A model generated the notes under the pieces. The model made no database searches and was not told the DNA's origin. It saw only the letters and a list, made by a program, of their open reading frames with translations. A DNA stretch of 64,000 bases from Dillenia suffruticosa (taxonomy: Eukaryota; Streptophyta; Magnoliopsida; Dilleniales; Dilleniaceae), in assembly GCA_033439265.1 (NCBI GenBank), contig JAVTVX010000029.1:7501-71500 (forward strand), written 5' to 3'. The translations under genes and the position numbers were made by a program. This document shows positions 14,101 through 27,526 of the stretch, piece after piece (the stretch's first letter is position 1; every line of letters starts with the position of its first letter).

Positions 14101-17100
14101 ATAATAATTTCTATTATTAGTCCGTTTCTTAATTTCATGGGATTGTTGTTTGATACAATCACCTTATTTAGTTTAGGATTTTTATTGGGCTTTGTGCTAA
14201 ACTCATGTTTGCTTCTGATTTCTCTTCTTTCTGTTTCCGCTGCTTCTCTCGCTTCTCTCTCTTCTTTATTCTGCTATAGTCATTTTTCATCAAAAATATT
14301 TGTTATCTTTCTGATTCAGAAATTCAATTATCATGTTTTTTGTTGTTTCTGACATGCCTAGGATGAAATAATTCAAACTCATTCTGATGTTTTCTGTTGT
14401 TCCTGAGGTGCTTACAATGAAATAATCCACTAGATCTTCAATTTTACCCACTCCTAATGGTGTTAAGATTGCTATTAATTTTTAATGCCCAAATTGCCAT
14501 TGCTCTATTGGGTTTTGAGAGTAGTTGTCTAGTAGTCAATACCTTGGGGAGTGAAAAGGATTCTAAGGAATAATATATCCTCCATGGATTATATTTGAGA
14601 CTATCTAAGCTTAGTCCTGTTCCTATGGAAGCTAGTCCCGTATTTGTTGTCTTTATAATGAATAGAAAGAAATCTTGGAACATTTGGGGATAGACAAAAA
14701 TTTAAATGGTCAAAAAGGGATTGTCTTTGTGATCAATGAAGATTCCAAGTTGGAATGCTTGGGTTTGGGTGAACGAGGAAAGTGGAAGAAACTCAAATGA
14801 ATTATTTTGATAGTTTCTTTGGATATTGATTTTTTTACTAGAGATGAGGCTTGAAGCGATGGATGCTTGCCTTATCAAATTTATTTGGGTTTTGAAGTAT
14901 AAGGGATGGGAGTTTCTTCCTTCTATGGCTCTTTGAAATTATTATCTGGATGTTCAGCATCTTTTTAACATAGCTGATCCCAAACCCAAGTAAAAGAGGA
15001 GGCTTGTGGTACGTTGAAGGCTAGCATAAAAATTTTGCGAACAAAATGAGATATCAAAATAGGAAATTCGTTAGGGCATTTATTTCTCAATGGCACGCTG
15101 CATCGGATCCCGAGTTTGGTGACAAGTTAGCAAGGGCCTCTAGGATGTTGCTTGGAGGCGACACGTCACATTACCACTTGGATGTGGTGTCAAATAAGCA
15201 AGGGTTCCCATATTTATGTGGACGGGTGTGGATAAAGAAATTAGTCCACAAAGATAGGATTTGTTTAGCCACTTAGAACATAGAATCTTTAACCGGTAAG
15301 TTATGAGAGAAATAGAAGAAATAATAAATAGACGAAATGGGTCTCCAAGAAATGGGTTGGGGAGAAGACTAGAGAAGCAAAGACTTATGATCATAAGTTT
15401 TTGGATACAAGTAAGGGTATAACTACGACAAAGGTAGGAATAATTGTTCATAAGGATTTAGAAGAGGATGTAATGAAGATTAGAAGAAAGGTAGATATAA
15501 TTTTGCTTGTCAAGTTAGTTTGAGGAGAAGATGTAATTAATATAATCAATGTTTATGTACTTCAAATGGGTATAAATGCAACTAGCAAACAACACTTTTG
15601 GGAAGATTTAGATAAATTTATACTAGTCATACCTAGTGGAGAGAAGTTATTTATCGAAGGAGATTTAAATGGGCATGTAGTTGAGAATAATAGGAATGAG
15701 GCAGCAAATACCCTTTTAGAGTTTGTCATAGCCTTTGATTCGATATTCGTAAACACTTTCTTCAAGAAAAAGAAGTCGCACATGGTTACATACAAAAGTG
15801 GGTTGAATATGAACCAAATAGATTTTTTCCTCACCCGGAGGGTGATAGAATAACCTGTAGAAATTACAAGGTTATATCAAGGAAGAGTGTAAAAACTCAA
15901 TACAGACTTTGAGTTTTAGATATGCGTGTACCTCGAAGGCAAAAAAAGAATTATCAATTTATTGAGCCACGAATTAAGTGGTGGACTTTGAAAAATGAAA
16001 AGTTGGCAATCTTTAGAGATAAATTAATTCAAGTAGTTATCTGATCTGCTAATGATGATTCGGAAACTATCTGTTTAGAAATGTTTAATAATATTAAGGA
16101 TTTAGATAAGGAGGTTCTTGCCGTACCTAGGGGTAGGGTACCAATAGGCGGAGTCATGGTAGTGGAATGAGAAAATCCAAACCATTATACAAACCAAATT
16201 AGAGTGTTATGGAGATCTTATAAGTAGAGAAATAGTGATGTATTTGAGAAGTACAGGGTTGCAAAAAAAGAGATGCAGAAGGTTATTTGCGAATCAAAAA
16301 ACAATTTGTATAACGAAGTATAGAAGAAATTAGAAACTAAAGATCAAGAAAAATAAAGTTTATAGAATTGCAAAACTAAGGGATTTGAAGAGGAAACATC
16401 TAGATGGTGTTAGGTGTATTAAGAAAGAGAGAGAGCAATGGTGTTATTGTAAGGAATGAGAACCTAAGAAAGCATTAGAAGGATTATTTTGATAATCTTT
16501 TTAACGTTGAGAACATGAGAGATATTGAGGATATTGCGATGCCTATAGATGAGATCAATGGGGAGATTTTAACGAATTATTTTGATCATCTTTTGAACAC
16601 AAGATTCGTCTTCATAAAGTGAGGGAGATTTTAAAGAAAATGAAGAATAAAAAGTCATAGGATCTGATGGTATCTCTACTAAGGTATGGAAGTGTTTGGG
16701 TGAAGTGAGATTAGGAATATTGACAGATTTTTTTAACAAAATTTGACAAATTATGAAAATACCCCAAGCATAGAGGGAAAACACAGTTGTATCACTTTAT
16801 AAGATAAAAGGTGAGATGCAAGATTATTCTAATTATTGGGGAATTAAATTTGTTACTCATACTCTGAAGTTGTGGATCGGAATGATGAAATATAGATTAA
16901 GATTGGAGGTAAATGTGTTTACATATGGTATTCATTGACATAGAAAAAGTATATAATAGGGTTTCCTATGGAGGTCGATGAAGAAGGTGATCTCCTTGAA
17001 ATATATTGATCTCATCAAAGATATATATTAGGGAGCTGTTACTAATATAAGAACCTGTAGGAGTTTAGGTGATGGCTTCCCAATTAACATTGGATTTCAC

Positions 17101-20100
17101 TGAGATTCAACATTAAGTTCCCTTCCTTTTATAGTAGTAATGGATAAGATGAGAGTATATCGCCTAATGTGGTTTGTATATGTGTAACGAAAATTCAAAA
17201 ATGTACCAATATAGGAGATCTAGTGAAACATCATGGTAGATTGTTGAAACTTGAGTCAAGGGTGTTAAGGAGATGATTTTAGATTGAAATGGGTAGTGTA
17301 TGAATATTCGAACCAATTGAATTAATGCTATATCATTATTATTATTATTATTATTATTATTTTTATGGATAGCTTATTTTTATTATTTTGTTTTTATTAT
17401 TTTTATTTTTTAGTTTTTATCTTTTTTATTTTTGATTTTAAACTCTAATCTTATTTTATTTTATTTTCTCTCACCTTTCTCCTATATTAGTCTTTCAAAC
17501 AGTTGACCCTAGAATTTGGGATTATTGTTTATATTAGGAATTGTTTATTGTTGATAGGTTTCAAGGTTCTTCCCTTTATCCTCCTGGCTAGAAATTGGTT
17601 TACCTCTATATGTAGTTCAGAAACGCCTAGAGTATGTTAGTGTATTGAGTTGTATGCAGCATTTAGTTTATGTTCTTCAAGTTGGTCTCTTGGTGATGAT
17701 TTTAACGCAGTTAGATGGGAAAATCAATATGTCTAGGACAAGAAGATGTTACCCTTTCTAATGCTCAATGCATGAGGACCGTGTATGGTGACCATGGGGT
17801 TGCTTCTTGAATTGATCATTCTCTTTTCCTAGCTGAAACTATCAAATAAATAACTCTAGGAATCCCATCAGCCTGATTAGAATACTGCAGACTTCTTTAT
17901 CCATGTCATAGCCAATTCTTGAGATGAGTCGTTATGAATTGCCAAATAATTGCTCAAATTTCTATCTTCAAAGTTAAGATCTAGTTTGTTTAATGGTTCG
18001 GTTTTTTCTATTAATTTTGTGTGATACCCATTAAGTAAAGTTTTTCTTGCTTTTGTAGGGGATACCACGGGTTTTACTATGCAGAGGACAATTTCTTAAA
18101 GACGTACTTCTTCTACCTGCTCTTAGAAATGGAGATGAGACAGTAATTAGTGGCCTTGCATGCTTGATGTCAGAAGTAGGGCAAGCTGTAAGACATTTTA
18201 ATTTTCATTTTTGAGATGTCTCTTTTTCTTTGGTAATGAAGGTGACCATGTGCTTTATTAAGTATTACACATAAATGTGGGTATTCTAGATCGGTCAAAT
18301 TTTTCTTACCATAATATATCTATGTGATAGTAATAGTTGGATCCATTTTTATATATGTGTAATACCAACTACTTGTCATAAGATATTTTGATATAAGTTG
18401 CTATGAGGAGAATGAGTTCAAGGTGGAAATGTTCTTCAATGGTTACTTATGTCTTCATAATTTTGAGTTTGTTTTGTTTTTGTTGATTGATAGGCTCCAT
18501 ATCTGATTGTAGAAGCAAGTCTTGAATCCCTTGCTCTGGCAGACGCGCTTTTGAGGTATTTCCATCTTTTAATCTGCCCGAAACAAAGATTTATTAGCAC
18601 ATTATCGTCGGTCTTTGTTTGAGAGTGATTGCTTGGCATCAAAGTTCTAATGTCAGGTTTGTATACCTGGCTTTCTGTCTGGAACTTTGATGTGTAGGCT
18701 GGTGCTTAATGAGAGATTTTGGCCCAAACGTTTTATCACATTGACTGCTCATTAGTTTTCTCTGGCATAGACATTCTCCTTTGCATTATTCCTCAAATTT
18801 GACCTGAGAGACACTTCCACTCAGTATCTTGAGAGATCTTGGCTTGCTGGGGTGCATTTAATCACTTTCTCCATGTCATCGGATTCTGTAGTTAATTATC
18901 TTGGATTATATGTTGATACCATGTCTAATGTGTTTGGTTTTTGCAGTTGTGTTGCTTTTCAAAGTGAAGATTGGGAAATTGCAGACTCAACTTTGCCATT
19001 TTGGTAACCGTTTGCCCATTTCCTTTAATTGTATCGTCCCATTCAGAGTGATGTTGGCATTTGAGTTCCTCAAAGTAGTTTTTGTGTCACCCCAGTTGGC
19101 ATGTTTGTTATGCAAAGAAAAAGAATATTATTGTTTGTTTTGGGGGGAGGCACTGATTGTTATTATTATTATTCCTATTTTAGATACTGCTTTTGATTTT
19201 TTCAAGTTTTTGTTTATTATGACGAGATTTGTGTTTTCGATGCGTAGTTCAACATTATTTTCTACTTCTTGCTCGTTGTCAAATTCGGTATTGTAACAAA
19301 TATCTATTTTATTTAATTTTTTGAACTGTACTGAATATTCTTAGCTTCTTTAGATGGTGGAGAACTCATTTTGTAGAACAAGTAAACTTGCCGTATACTC
19401 TTTAGAAATATGTAAATAAAATTAAATTAAAGAAATTTTTTACAAACATTGAAATTGCCAGGCGGCATTTGTTAAGGCATAATCTCTCCTGTGTCTTTGC
19501 TCATCTGTCTTTTTTATTATTTTTTTAATTTCCCGAGACTAATAATATATTTCTTGCTTAATAAAACGAGCTTTTCTTTTCTGGATAGAAGAAGATATCT
19601 TAGAGGTAAAGAAAAAAGTCTAAAATCTAGTATAAAAACTCCTAGAGAAATGAACTTCTGATAGGAAAGTATTGTAAATTCGTATCATGCATCATTTCGT
19701 TAGATTAATGTTGTGTATCATGGAAGAAAAGCTCTGGCCAGATTTGGACATCCAACATCCAACATATATGAAACACCTGAACTTAGATACATGTCATGGT
19801 ATATTTTGACAATTTTGGCAATGTTAATTAAAGAAGAAAAAAAAAACTTTGGGTTTGCTGTATTCTCTCCTTAGCTTTTTCTCTGTTCTTTATACTGTAT
19901 CTTTCTGCCCTGACCATGAGGTGCCTATGCTTAGCAATAAGTTAGAATAGGCGTTTTACTTTCACTGTGAAGACGTATCTTTGTCAAGGTATTCTCTAGC
20001 ATCCTCTCAAGTTTTCTGTGCAAGATTCGTATCATGGCCATGAATAGAATTGTGTGATAGATGGGAGCTTTCCGGATCTGTAGTGTTAGGGATAGAAAAG

Positions 20101-23100
20101 ATCATCTATCAAGTCGGAAAGTGGTGTCTAAGTCAATTTAGAGGAGGGGCTCTTTATAAATTTGGTGTCCAAAAACATTTCCCCAGCTGGAAAATGGCTT
20201 TGGAGCTGCCCTTTGCTGTCCAATTCTTTGGGATCGGGTGATTAAAAGCAAGTATAGGTCTCACTTAAATTTGATGGGATGCCAGTGTTGGTCTACTAAT
20301 TTCCATGGAAGTTCATCTCTCAACTTTATTAGGTATTTTTCCTTTATTGTCTTTCAAAGTGCAATATGACTCATGTTGGGAGGATATTTGGATTAGTAAT
20401 ACACACTAAAAGATTAGGAGATTTTGGTTGGATTGGAGATGCTCTTTGTGGGTGGTGCTTAGAAAGTATGTGCAGTCATTTTTCTTGTCTCCCTTTTCCT
20501 GGTCATGGTTGGCTCCAAAGATGTCTTCTCCAAAACCATTTAACACTTCTAAATAATTTTCGACAAGAAGCTGCTTCTTTGCATTCATTATTCAATCCTC
20601 AAAACTACTGTCTAATATTTGCTTCAGGGTGGTTAAAATGTAGATGTTACATTTAAATTTCTATCTTTCATCAAGTTCAAAGCATGAAAATATAGATATA
20701 TTTTTTAATTTGTGCCCAGGTCTACTCTTGCAAGCTTTATTCTTGGTCTTCGTGCAGACAATGTGAAAATCAGGAAAAATGTGGAAGACATGTTTTTACC
20801 TGTATTTTCGACATTACTTGATGCTCTTCTGTTGCGTGCTCAGGTATTCTTCTCTTATAAATCTACTCTTTATGTTTTGGCTATTTGTTTATATTGATGT
20901 TATATGGAGCTCGATGATATTTTGATATCACAATTACTTCCTTTTTATTTTGTTTTTTCTGGTTACAAAGGAGGGCATCGCCTTTAGAGGAGGGGGGGAT
21001 GGAGCTCGACTCGAGACTTTAGGTCAAAAGAGGAGCTTTTGGTACCAATGGACCCAAGGGCCCTCCTAGTTTTTGCAGATGATGTTCTCCAACTTTTACA
21101 AGAGAAGGCAGCGTCATTCCGAAAGTAGAAAAATGAAAAAAAAATGCTGAAGAAATGAACACTTCCAGATGTGCAAACATTTCTTTTTTTTGGGGGGGGG
21201 GAATAAAAAACTGAATTAAGGGCTTCAAGGGGAAGCCAACCTAAAGGAAATTACAAAGATAGAAACTCAATGCAAATCTAAAAAAACTACAATCTAGAAA
21301 CCCAACAAGAAAGGGAAGATAACCACTTAGCTTTTAGCTGATCTAAAGAGCTCTTTCTACCCTTAAAAGCCCTAGAATTTTGTTCTCGCCAAGCTAGCCA
21401 AAAGGCATCTCTTCGCCTTACGCGTTGGCAAATATGACCAAGTCCAAACTTTATTTTCAATTCTTCCTGAGAACAGCCAAGAAAACCCAAAACCATTCTT
21501 TCAGATGTGCATGCTCGAAGAAAAATTAGCATTAAGACTGATAAGTTATACACTAGAAGTTATATGAGGTGGTGAATTTGATGGATAAAATGTGTCGAAT
21601 AGGTTTACATCTATCATATGCAGAGATTGAGAAATTGAGAAAGTGATCTCTTACATTGTGTTATGGAGAGTATCTAATGCAAGGTCCTGCAATAACTTCC
21701 AGGATGGAGAGACAGAGAGAGGGTTTACAAAAATAGCAACATCCAACATATGATTAAAGAACAATCAATGCTCATGATACATGACTATGAAGTCTTCCCC
21801 CAGCACACTCAAAACTTTGGGTAATGCCATGGCTGTGTGCACTGACACACTAAGATTGGCAGCACAATTTGCATCTATGGTCCCTTTTCCAATTAAAAAA
21901 AAAAAAGAAATTGAACTAGATGTAGTAAATAATATACAAAAACTCCAAATATGTTGGGGGGGGACAAGAACAATACATAAACTCATAAAGAACTGTTCTC
22001 CAATCCTGTTTCAATTCTCTAAATTCTAATCTTTATATCCCTTGGCATGGGCTTTTAAAGATGCATAATTTTGTAAGGAATAAATCAGGAGGCCCCAATC
22101 TTACGCATTATCGCACACAGCAAATGGATGGTTCCACATTTCCCATACTATAGAACAATAACCTATGATCTCTAGTTTCAAATTTATTATAGCTGATGAC
22201 ACAAACATTGGAAGAGATGGTTTTAGAATGTCTACTCTTTAGTAGCAAATTATTGGTATTGATCTTGTTAAGCACCATACACATTGTAAAATCCTTAACT
22301 TTGTTGGGTGTTTAGATATTCATAAAGTCGTCTCTAGTTATCTTTGTTGCTAGAAGAATCAATCTCAGGAGAACTAAGAAGTTTCTAAATTTAAGTTTGG
22401 AGTAGCAGTTTCTATTTCTTTAAATTTAGTGGTCTATATTGAGGCTTGTTATCTCACTTTGTAAAATAACAATTTTGGATTTCTAGCAATTTGCTTTGAG
22501 TTTTCCCAAATCTTACAATGTGTAATTCTTTCTTGGCCTAACTCTACTAGTGTGTTGCTTGTAAATATATCCTCTTTCTACTCTATACTTATTTTAATTT
22601 TAGTTGCTGACATTAGTTCTGCACAAAAACCTATATATGTTTTCCGAAAAGTAACCAGTTAAAAGATAAACCATCAAAATCTACCTGCAAAACCCAGATC
22701 CTTTCCCCGTCCTGCATCGATGTTAGTTTGGAACATATTCTTTTAAGTAAAATTATAATTTTACAAAACTATGCTTCTCTCCCTTTTTAATTCATTGATA
22801 ATCCCAGATGAGGGTGTTTATGCTTGCATACTAGAGGAACAGATAGATGAATTAGAGACCACACTTGCACAAACTCTGTAGAGAAAAATTTATGTTGATT
22901 TGCAGTATGGTTTTGATATAGAGGCATAAGTAAACCTGCTCTCACAGTGTGCATCTAAAGACAAGCCAAAAGATGGCCTCCTGTCTCAAGATCACTCCTT
23001 CACAAAGGTAGCTATTGAGTAATGCCACTTTTTTCAAACGGTTGTCCTGAATTGATGACTGGCTATTAAGTGTTGACCTAAGCCCCTGTGCTGGGGCTCG

Positions 23101-26100
23101 GCTCCCCAACCATACGTGAGCTGCCTCATACGGCTCTTCCTTGAAACTTGAAATCCCCTCTCTCTAAATAGAAATAAAAATGCATTTACAAGACAAAAAA
23201 GACTTTTTCAAAAAGACTTAGCCTGCCTTCCATGAGAGGAAAATTTCCACCCATTTATGTTCATTGTTTTTAGATTCTAATAAATTCCTTAAACATCACA
23301 ATATCTATGCTTTCCATGCAGAGATGTAAAAAAAGATTAACCTCTTCAAGTTCAATCTTTCACCATAAACACCAATTTTAACCCGCATAATTGAGGCAGA
23401 ATTCTATGCCATGTTGCTATCTAGGGGTGGGGGGTAGAAAAGTGACTCTTCCTCTTTGTAAAACACCCTGTAGAATTATTTTACAGGACGGACCCTTGAC
23501 CCATTTGCTCTCCATACAGCCAGTGTTCTGGGAGTAAAATTCTCCTCAAGGCACCGCCCATTTGTACAAACTTTACAAATACCATTGTTTGAGTCTCAAA
23601 CTCCACTGTCCTTTTCATGTGACTGTCTCCGGCTGTAGCAAACAACTCCAAATGGCCTTTAAGGGCATGGGATCACATCTACTATCATACCAAAAAAGAG
23701 AGAGTATTATTCTTGTCAAGTTAGTAGATAGAGAAAACGTTGTTAATATAATCAGTACGTATGCGCTCAAGTAAGTATAGATGCAACTAGTAAAGGACAA
23801 TTTTGGGAGAATTTAGATGAATCTATACTAGACATACCTTGTAGAGAGGCTATTTATTGGAGGATACTTAAATGGACATGTAGGAGAGAGAAATGAAAGA
23901 TTTGAAACTATGCATAGAAACTTTGGATTCGGTAGTAGGAATGAGACAGGAGGTATCATTTTAAGTTTCACAGTATTCGATCTAGTAATTATAAACAGCA
24001 CTTTTAAGAAAAAGAGGCACACTTAGTTACATATAGAAATGGGTCTAATGCTAGCCAAATAGATTTTTTTCTCACTAGGAAAGGTGATAAAATGAGCTGT
24101 AAGGATTGCAAGATTATACCAAGAGAGAGTGTGGCAACTTAGTTTAGATTCTTGGTTTTAAATATACGTGTCTAAAAGGCAAAAGATCATCCATTTGTAA
24201 AACCAAGAATTAAGCGGTGGAAAGAAGTATCGTCCATTTGTAAAGTCAAGAATTAAGTGGTGGAATCTAAAATGAGAAAAGGTGACAACTTTTAGAGATA
24301 AATTAATTCAAGTAACAAATTTGTCCATTAATGATGATTCGGAAACAATGAAAAGAGATATCTATTAATATTAAGTGCGCAGGTAGGGAGGTTCTTGATG
24401 TATCTAAGGATCAGGCCCCAATAGGTAAGAAATCGTGGTGGTGGAATGAAAAAATACAAACTGTTATCCGTACCAAACGAGAGTGTTATAGGAATCTAAA
24501 AGAAAACAGTAGTAGCGATGCATATAAAAAATACAAAAATGCAAAAAAAGAGATAAAAAAGATTATCCAAGAGTGAAAGAGTAAGGTGTATCATGAAATA
24601 TACAAAAGATTGGAGACTAAAGACTAAGAAAGAGAGATCTACAGAATTACCAAATTAAGGGAAAGAAAGAATATTGATCTAAATGGTATTTGGTGTATTA
24701 AGAGTTTAATCAATAATATACTTATAAAAAATGAGGACATAAGAAAGCGCTAGAAGAATTATTTTGATGATCTCTTTAATATTTAGAGTACTACAGATGT
24801 AGGAAATATCAATATACATATAGAAGAGATTAATAAAGATTTTAAATGTAAAAGTTATCCCCGTAAAGTGAAGGAGACTTTAAAGAGAATGAAAAATAAT
24901 AAAACCATAGGATCTGATGGCATTCCCATAAAAGTGTGAAAATGTTTCGGTGAATTGGGTATAATAATGTTAATGGATATTTTTAATAAAATTTGACAAA
25001 CTAAGAGAATGCCCGAAATAAATAAAGGAAACATACAAGATTGCTTCAACTATAGAGGAATTAAGTTTATGGGTCATACCATGAAATTATGAGAGAGAGT
25101 GATAGTGTATGGATTGAAATTAGAGATAAATGTATCTCAAAATTAATTTGGATTTATGTTAAGAAGATCCATCAAGAAAGCAATCCACTCGTTAAGATAT
25201 TTGATGGAGACATATAGAGTACAGAAGAGAGACCTACATATGGTATTCATTGAACTAGAAAAAGCACATAATAGGGTTCGTAGAGACGTATTGTGATTGG
25301 CGCTGATGAAGAAAGAGATCTCTTTGAAATACATTAATCTCATTAGAGATATGTATGAGGGAATTGTAACTGGTGTAAGAACTTATAGGGGTTTGAGCGA
25401 TAGCTTCCCCATTAACATTGGGTCTATTAGGGTTCGGCATTAAATCCCATACTTTTTGTAATAGTAATAGACAAAATCACAAAAAGTATACAAGATGAAA
25501 TATCTTGATGTATATTTTTTTGTAGATATAATGTTAATTCATGAAATTAAAGAGAGTATTAGTGTTAAATTAGATTTATGAAGAGTCATATTAGAATCCA
25601 AAGGGTTTAGATTGAGTAGATCGAAAATCGAATATATGAGATGTAGGTTTAGCGACAGCTAGCAGAATGATGAAACGATTAGGTTAGATGGACAAGATGT
25701 ACTCAAAAGTGAACGATTTAGATTTCTAGATTCCATCATTCAAAATGATGGTAATATAGATGGAGATGTGAATGATAAGATTCAAGCGAGTTAGATGAAA
25801 TAGAGAAAAGTATCCGAAATTCTTTGCGATCGCACAATGTCACTACATTTGAAGAGAAAGTTCTATAGAATCGCAGTTAGATCTGTACTACTGTATAGTA
25901 CTAAATGATAGGTAATTAAACAACAATAAGAACAAAAGATGATTGTGGCAGAACTAAGTATATTTAGGTGGATGTGTGGTAAAACTAGAGGAAATAGAAT
26001 TAGAAATAAAGAGATTCGTAATGTTGAGGGTTAGTTCAATTATCGATAAAATGCGAGAGTGTCATCTGAGGTGATTCAGGATGTGCAAAGAAGATCCAAA

Positions 26101-27468
26101 GATACACGAGTTAAGAGAATCGAGAACTTAAATATATGAGATCTAATAAAATATAGAAATAAATCTTTAAAAATTTTGATACAAATTATCTGTAAAGATA
26201 TGATAGTTAAAAGTTTAGACAAGAAATGGTCTTGGATAAAAAGAGTGGTATAGAAGAATCCGCACAAATTAAACCAACATTTTTTATATATTTATTTATT
26301 TATTTATCTTTTATTATCTTTTTTAAACTTGTTTCTTCAATGGCTGATTCCAAACATTGGGATTAAAGTTCAGTTTGTTGTCGTAGGATACCATTCCCGA
26401 CACTATAGAACACCTCGTTCTAGAAACTACCCCATCTCCCATGGATTAACTTCCAGACAACCACCCTGTAAGTCTCTGTCATGCTCTTAGTCATCCATCA
26501 ATTATGAACCCATTTCCCTTCATGAAGAATCTTAATTTTGCTCAACCATAATATTAGAGTCGGTTCCATAAATAAAGCCTGATCTTCGAAATTGACCTGT
26601 TACCCAAATTCTTGACATTAAGGTTTCTTAACCACCTTCTACCTTAGTAACTTTTACTTATGCTATCCACCTAAATTTCCCCATAAGAGTCTCCTTTCAT
26701 GCTTTGTGTCCTTCTAGCTACCTAGGAGGGAATGATATAATACAATATATGTTTTGAGAGGCTCATAAACACCTGAACTAAACCAGTTCTAGCATGGAAG
26801 GAAAAAATGATCCTGATCTTACCCCTTCTCCTTTGTTGTGGAATTGAAATGGATGAGTTTATCTTTGAAAAAAGCAAGAGATATAAGACTGAAAAGGCTT
26901 ATGATACTTTTCATGGTTGCAATGAATGGATACCAAGAAGTCCTCAATTTTCCCCTCATAATGGTCTATAACCATATCTGCATGGGCAAATATAGTTGTT
27001 GTTTCCATCTATGCTCCTTTGTTGGCTGTTTTGGGCGATGGAAGATATAGTTGGTTTGTATAGCATTATGTAAAAGAATCTTTAGTTTCTGTTGAATATT
27101 TCTGATTTTAGATGTCGTAACAGCTGAAGCTCAAATGTGTGTGCATGTACGTGTGTGCGTATGTGTGTGTGTGCGCGCACGCGTGTGTTTGCTGTATCTA
27201 TATATGGTCATTAGTTCAAGATCTCTTTTGCAGGTGGATGATTCAACATTTGCCTATGAAAGCAGAAGAGTTGACTTACCTGATGGCCTTGCACATTTTA
27301 GGATGAATCTTATGGAGCTCCTTGTTGATATTTGTCAGTTGTTAACATCTTCTACATTTTTACAGAAGGTACATTTTTTAAAGAGCTCTTGTGCTGTATA
27401 TTACTATATTTGATGAACACTTCATTTTAGTGTTGCTTTTTGGGGGAGGGGGGATGGGGAATATAGTT

Positions 27469-27526
<58 letters not shown>

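Noticed and set aside
14077..14352. 91-codon plus-strand frame
   Set aside because: Low-complexity Leu/Ser/Phe from T-rich DNA, with no conserved features.
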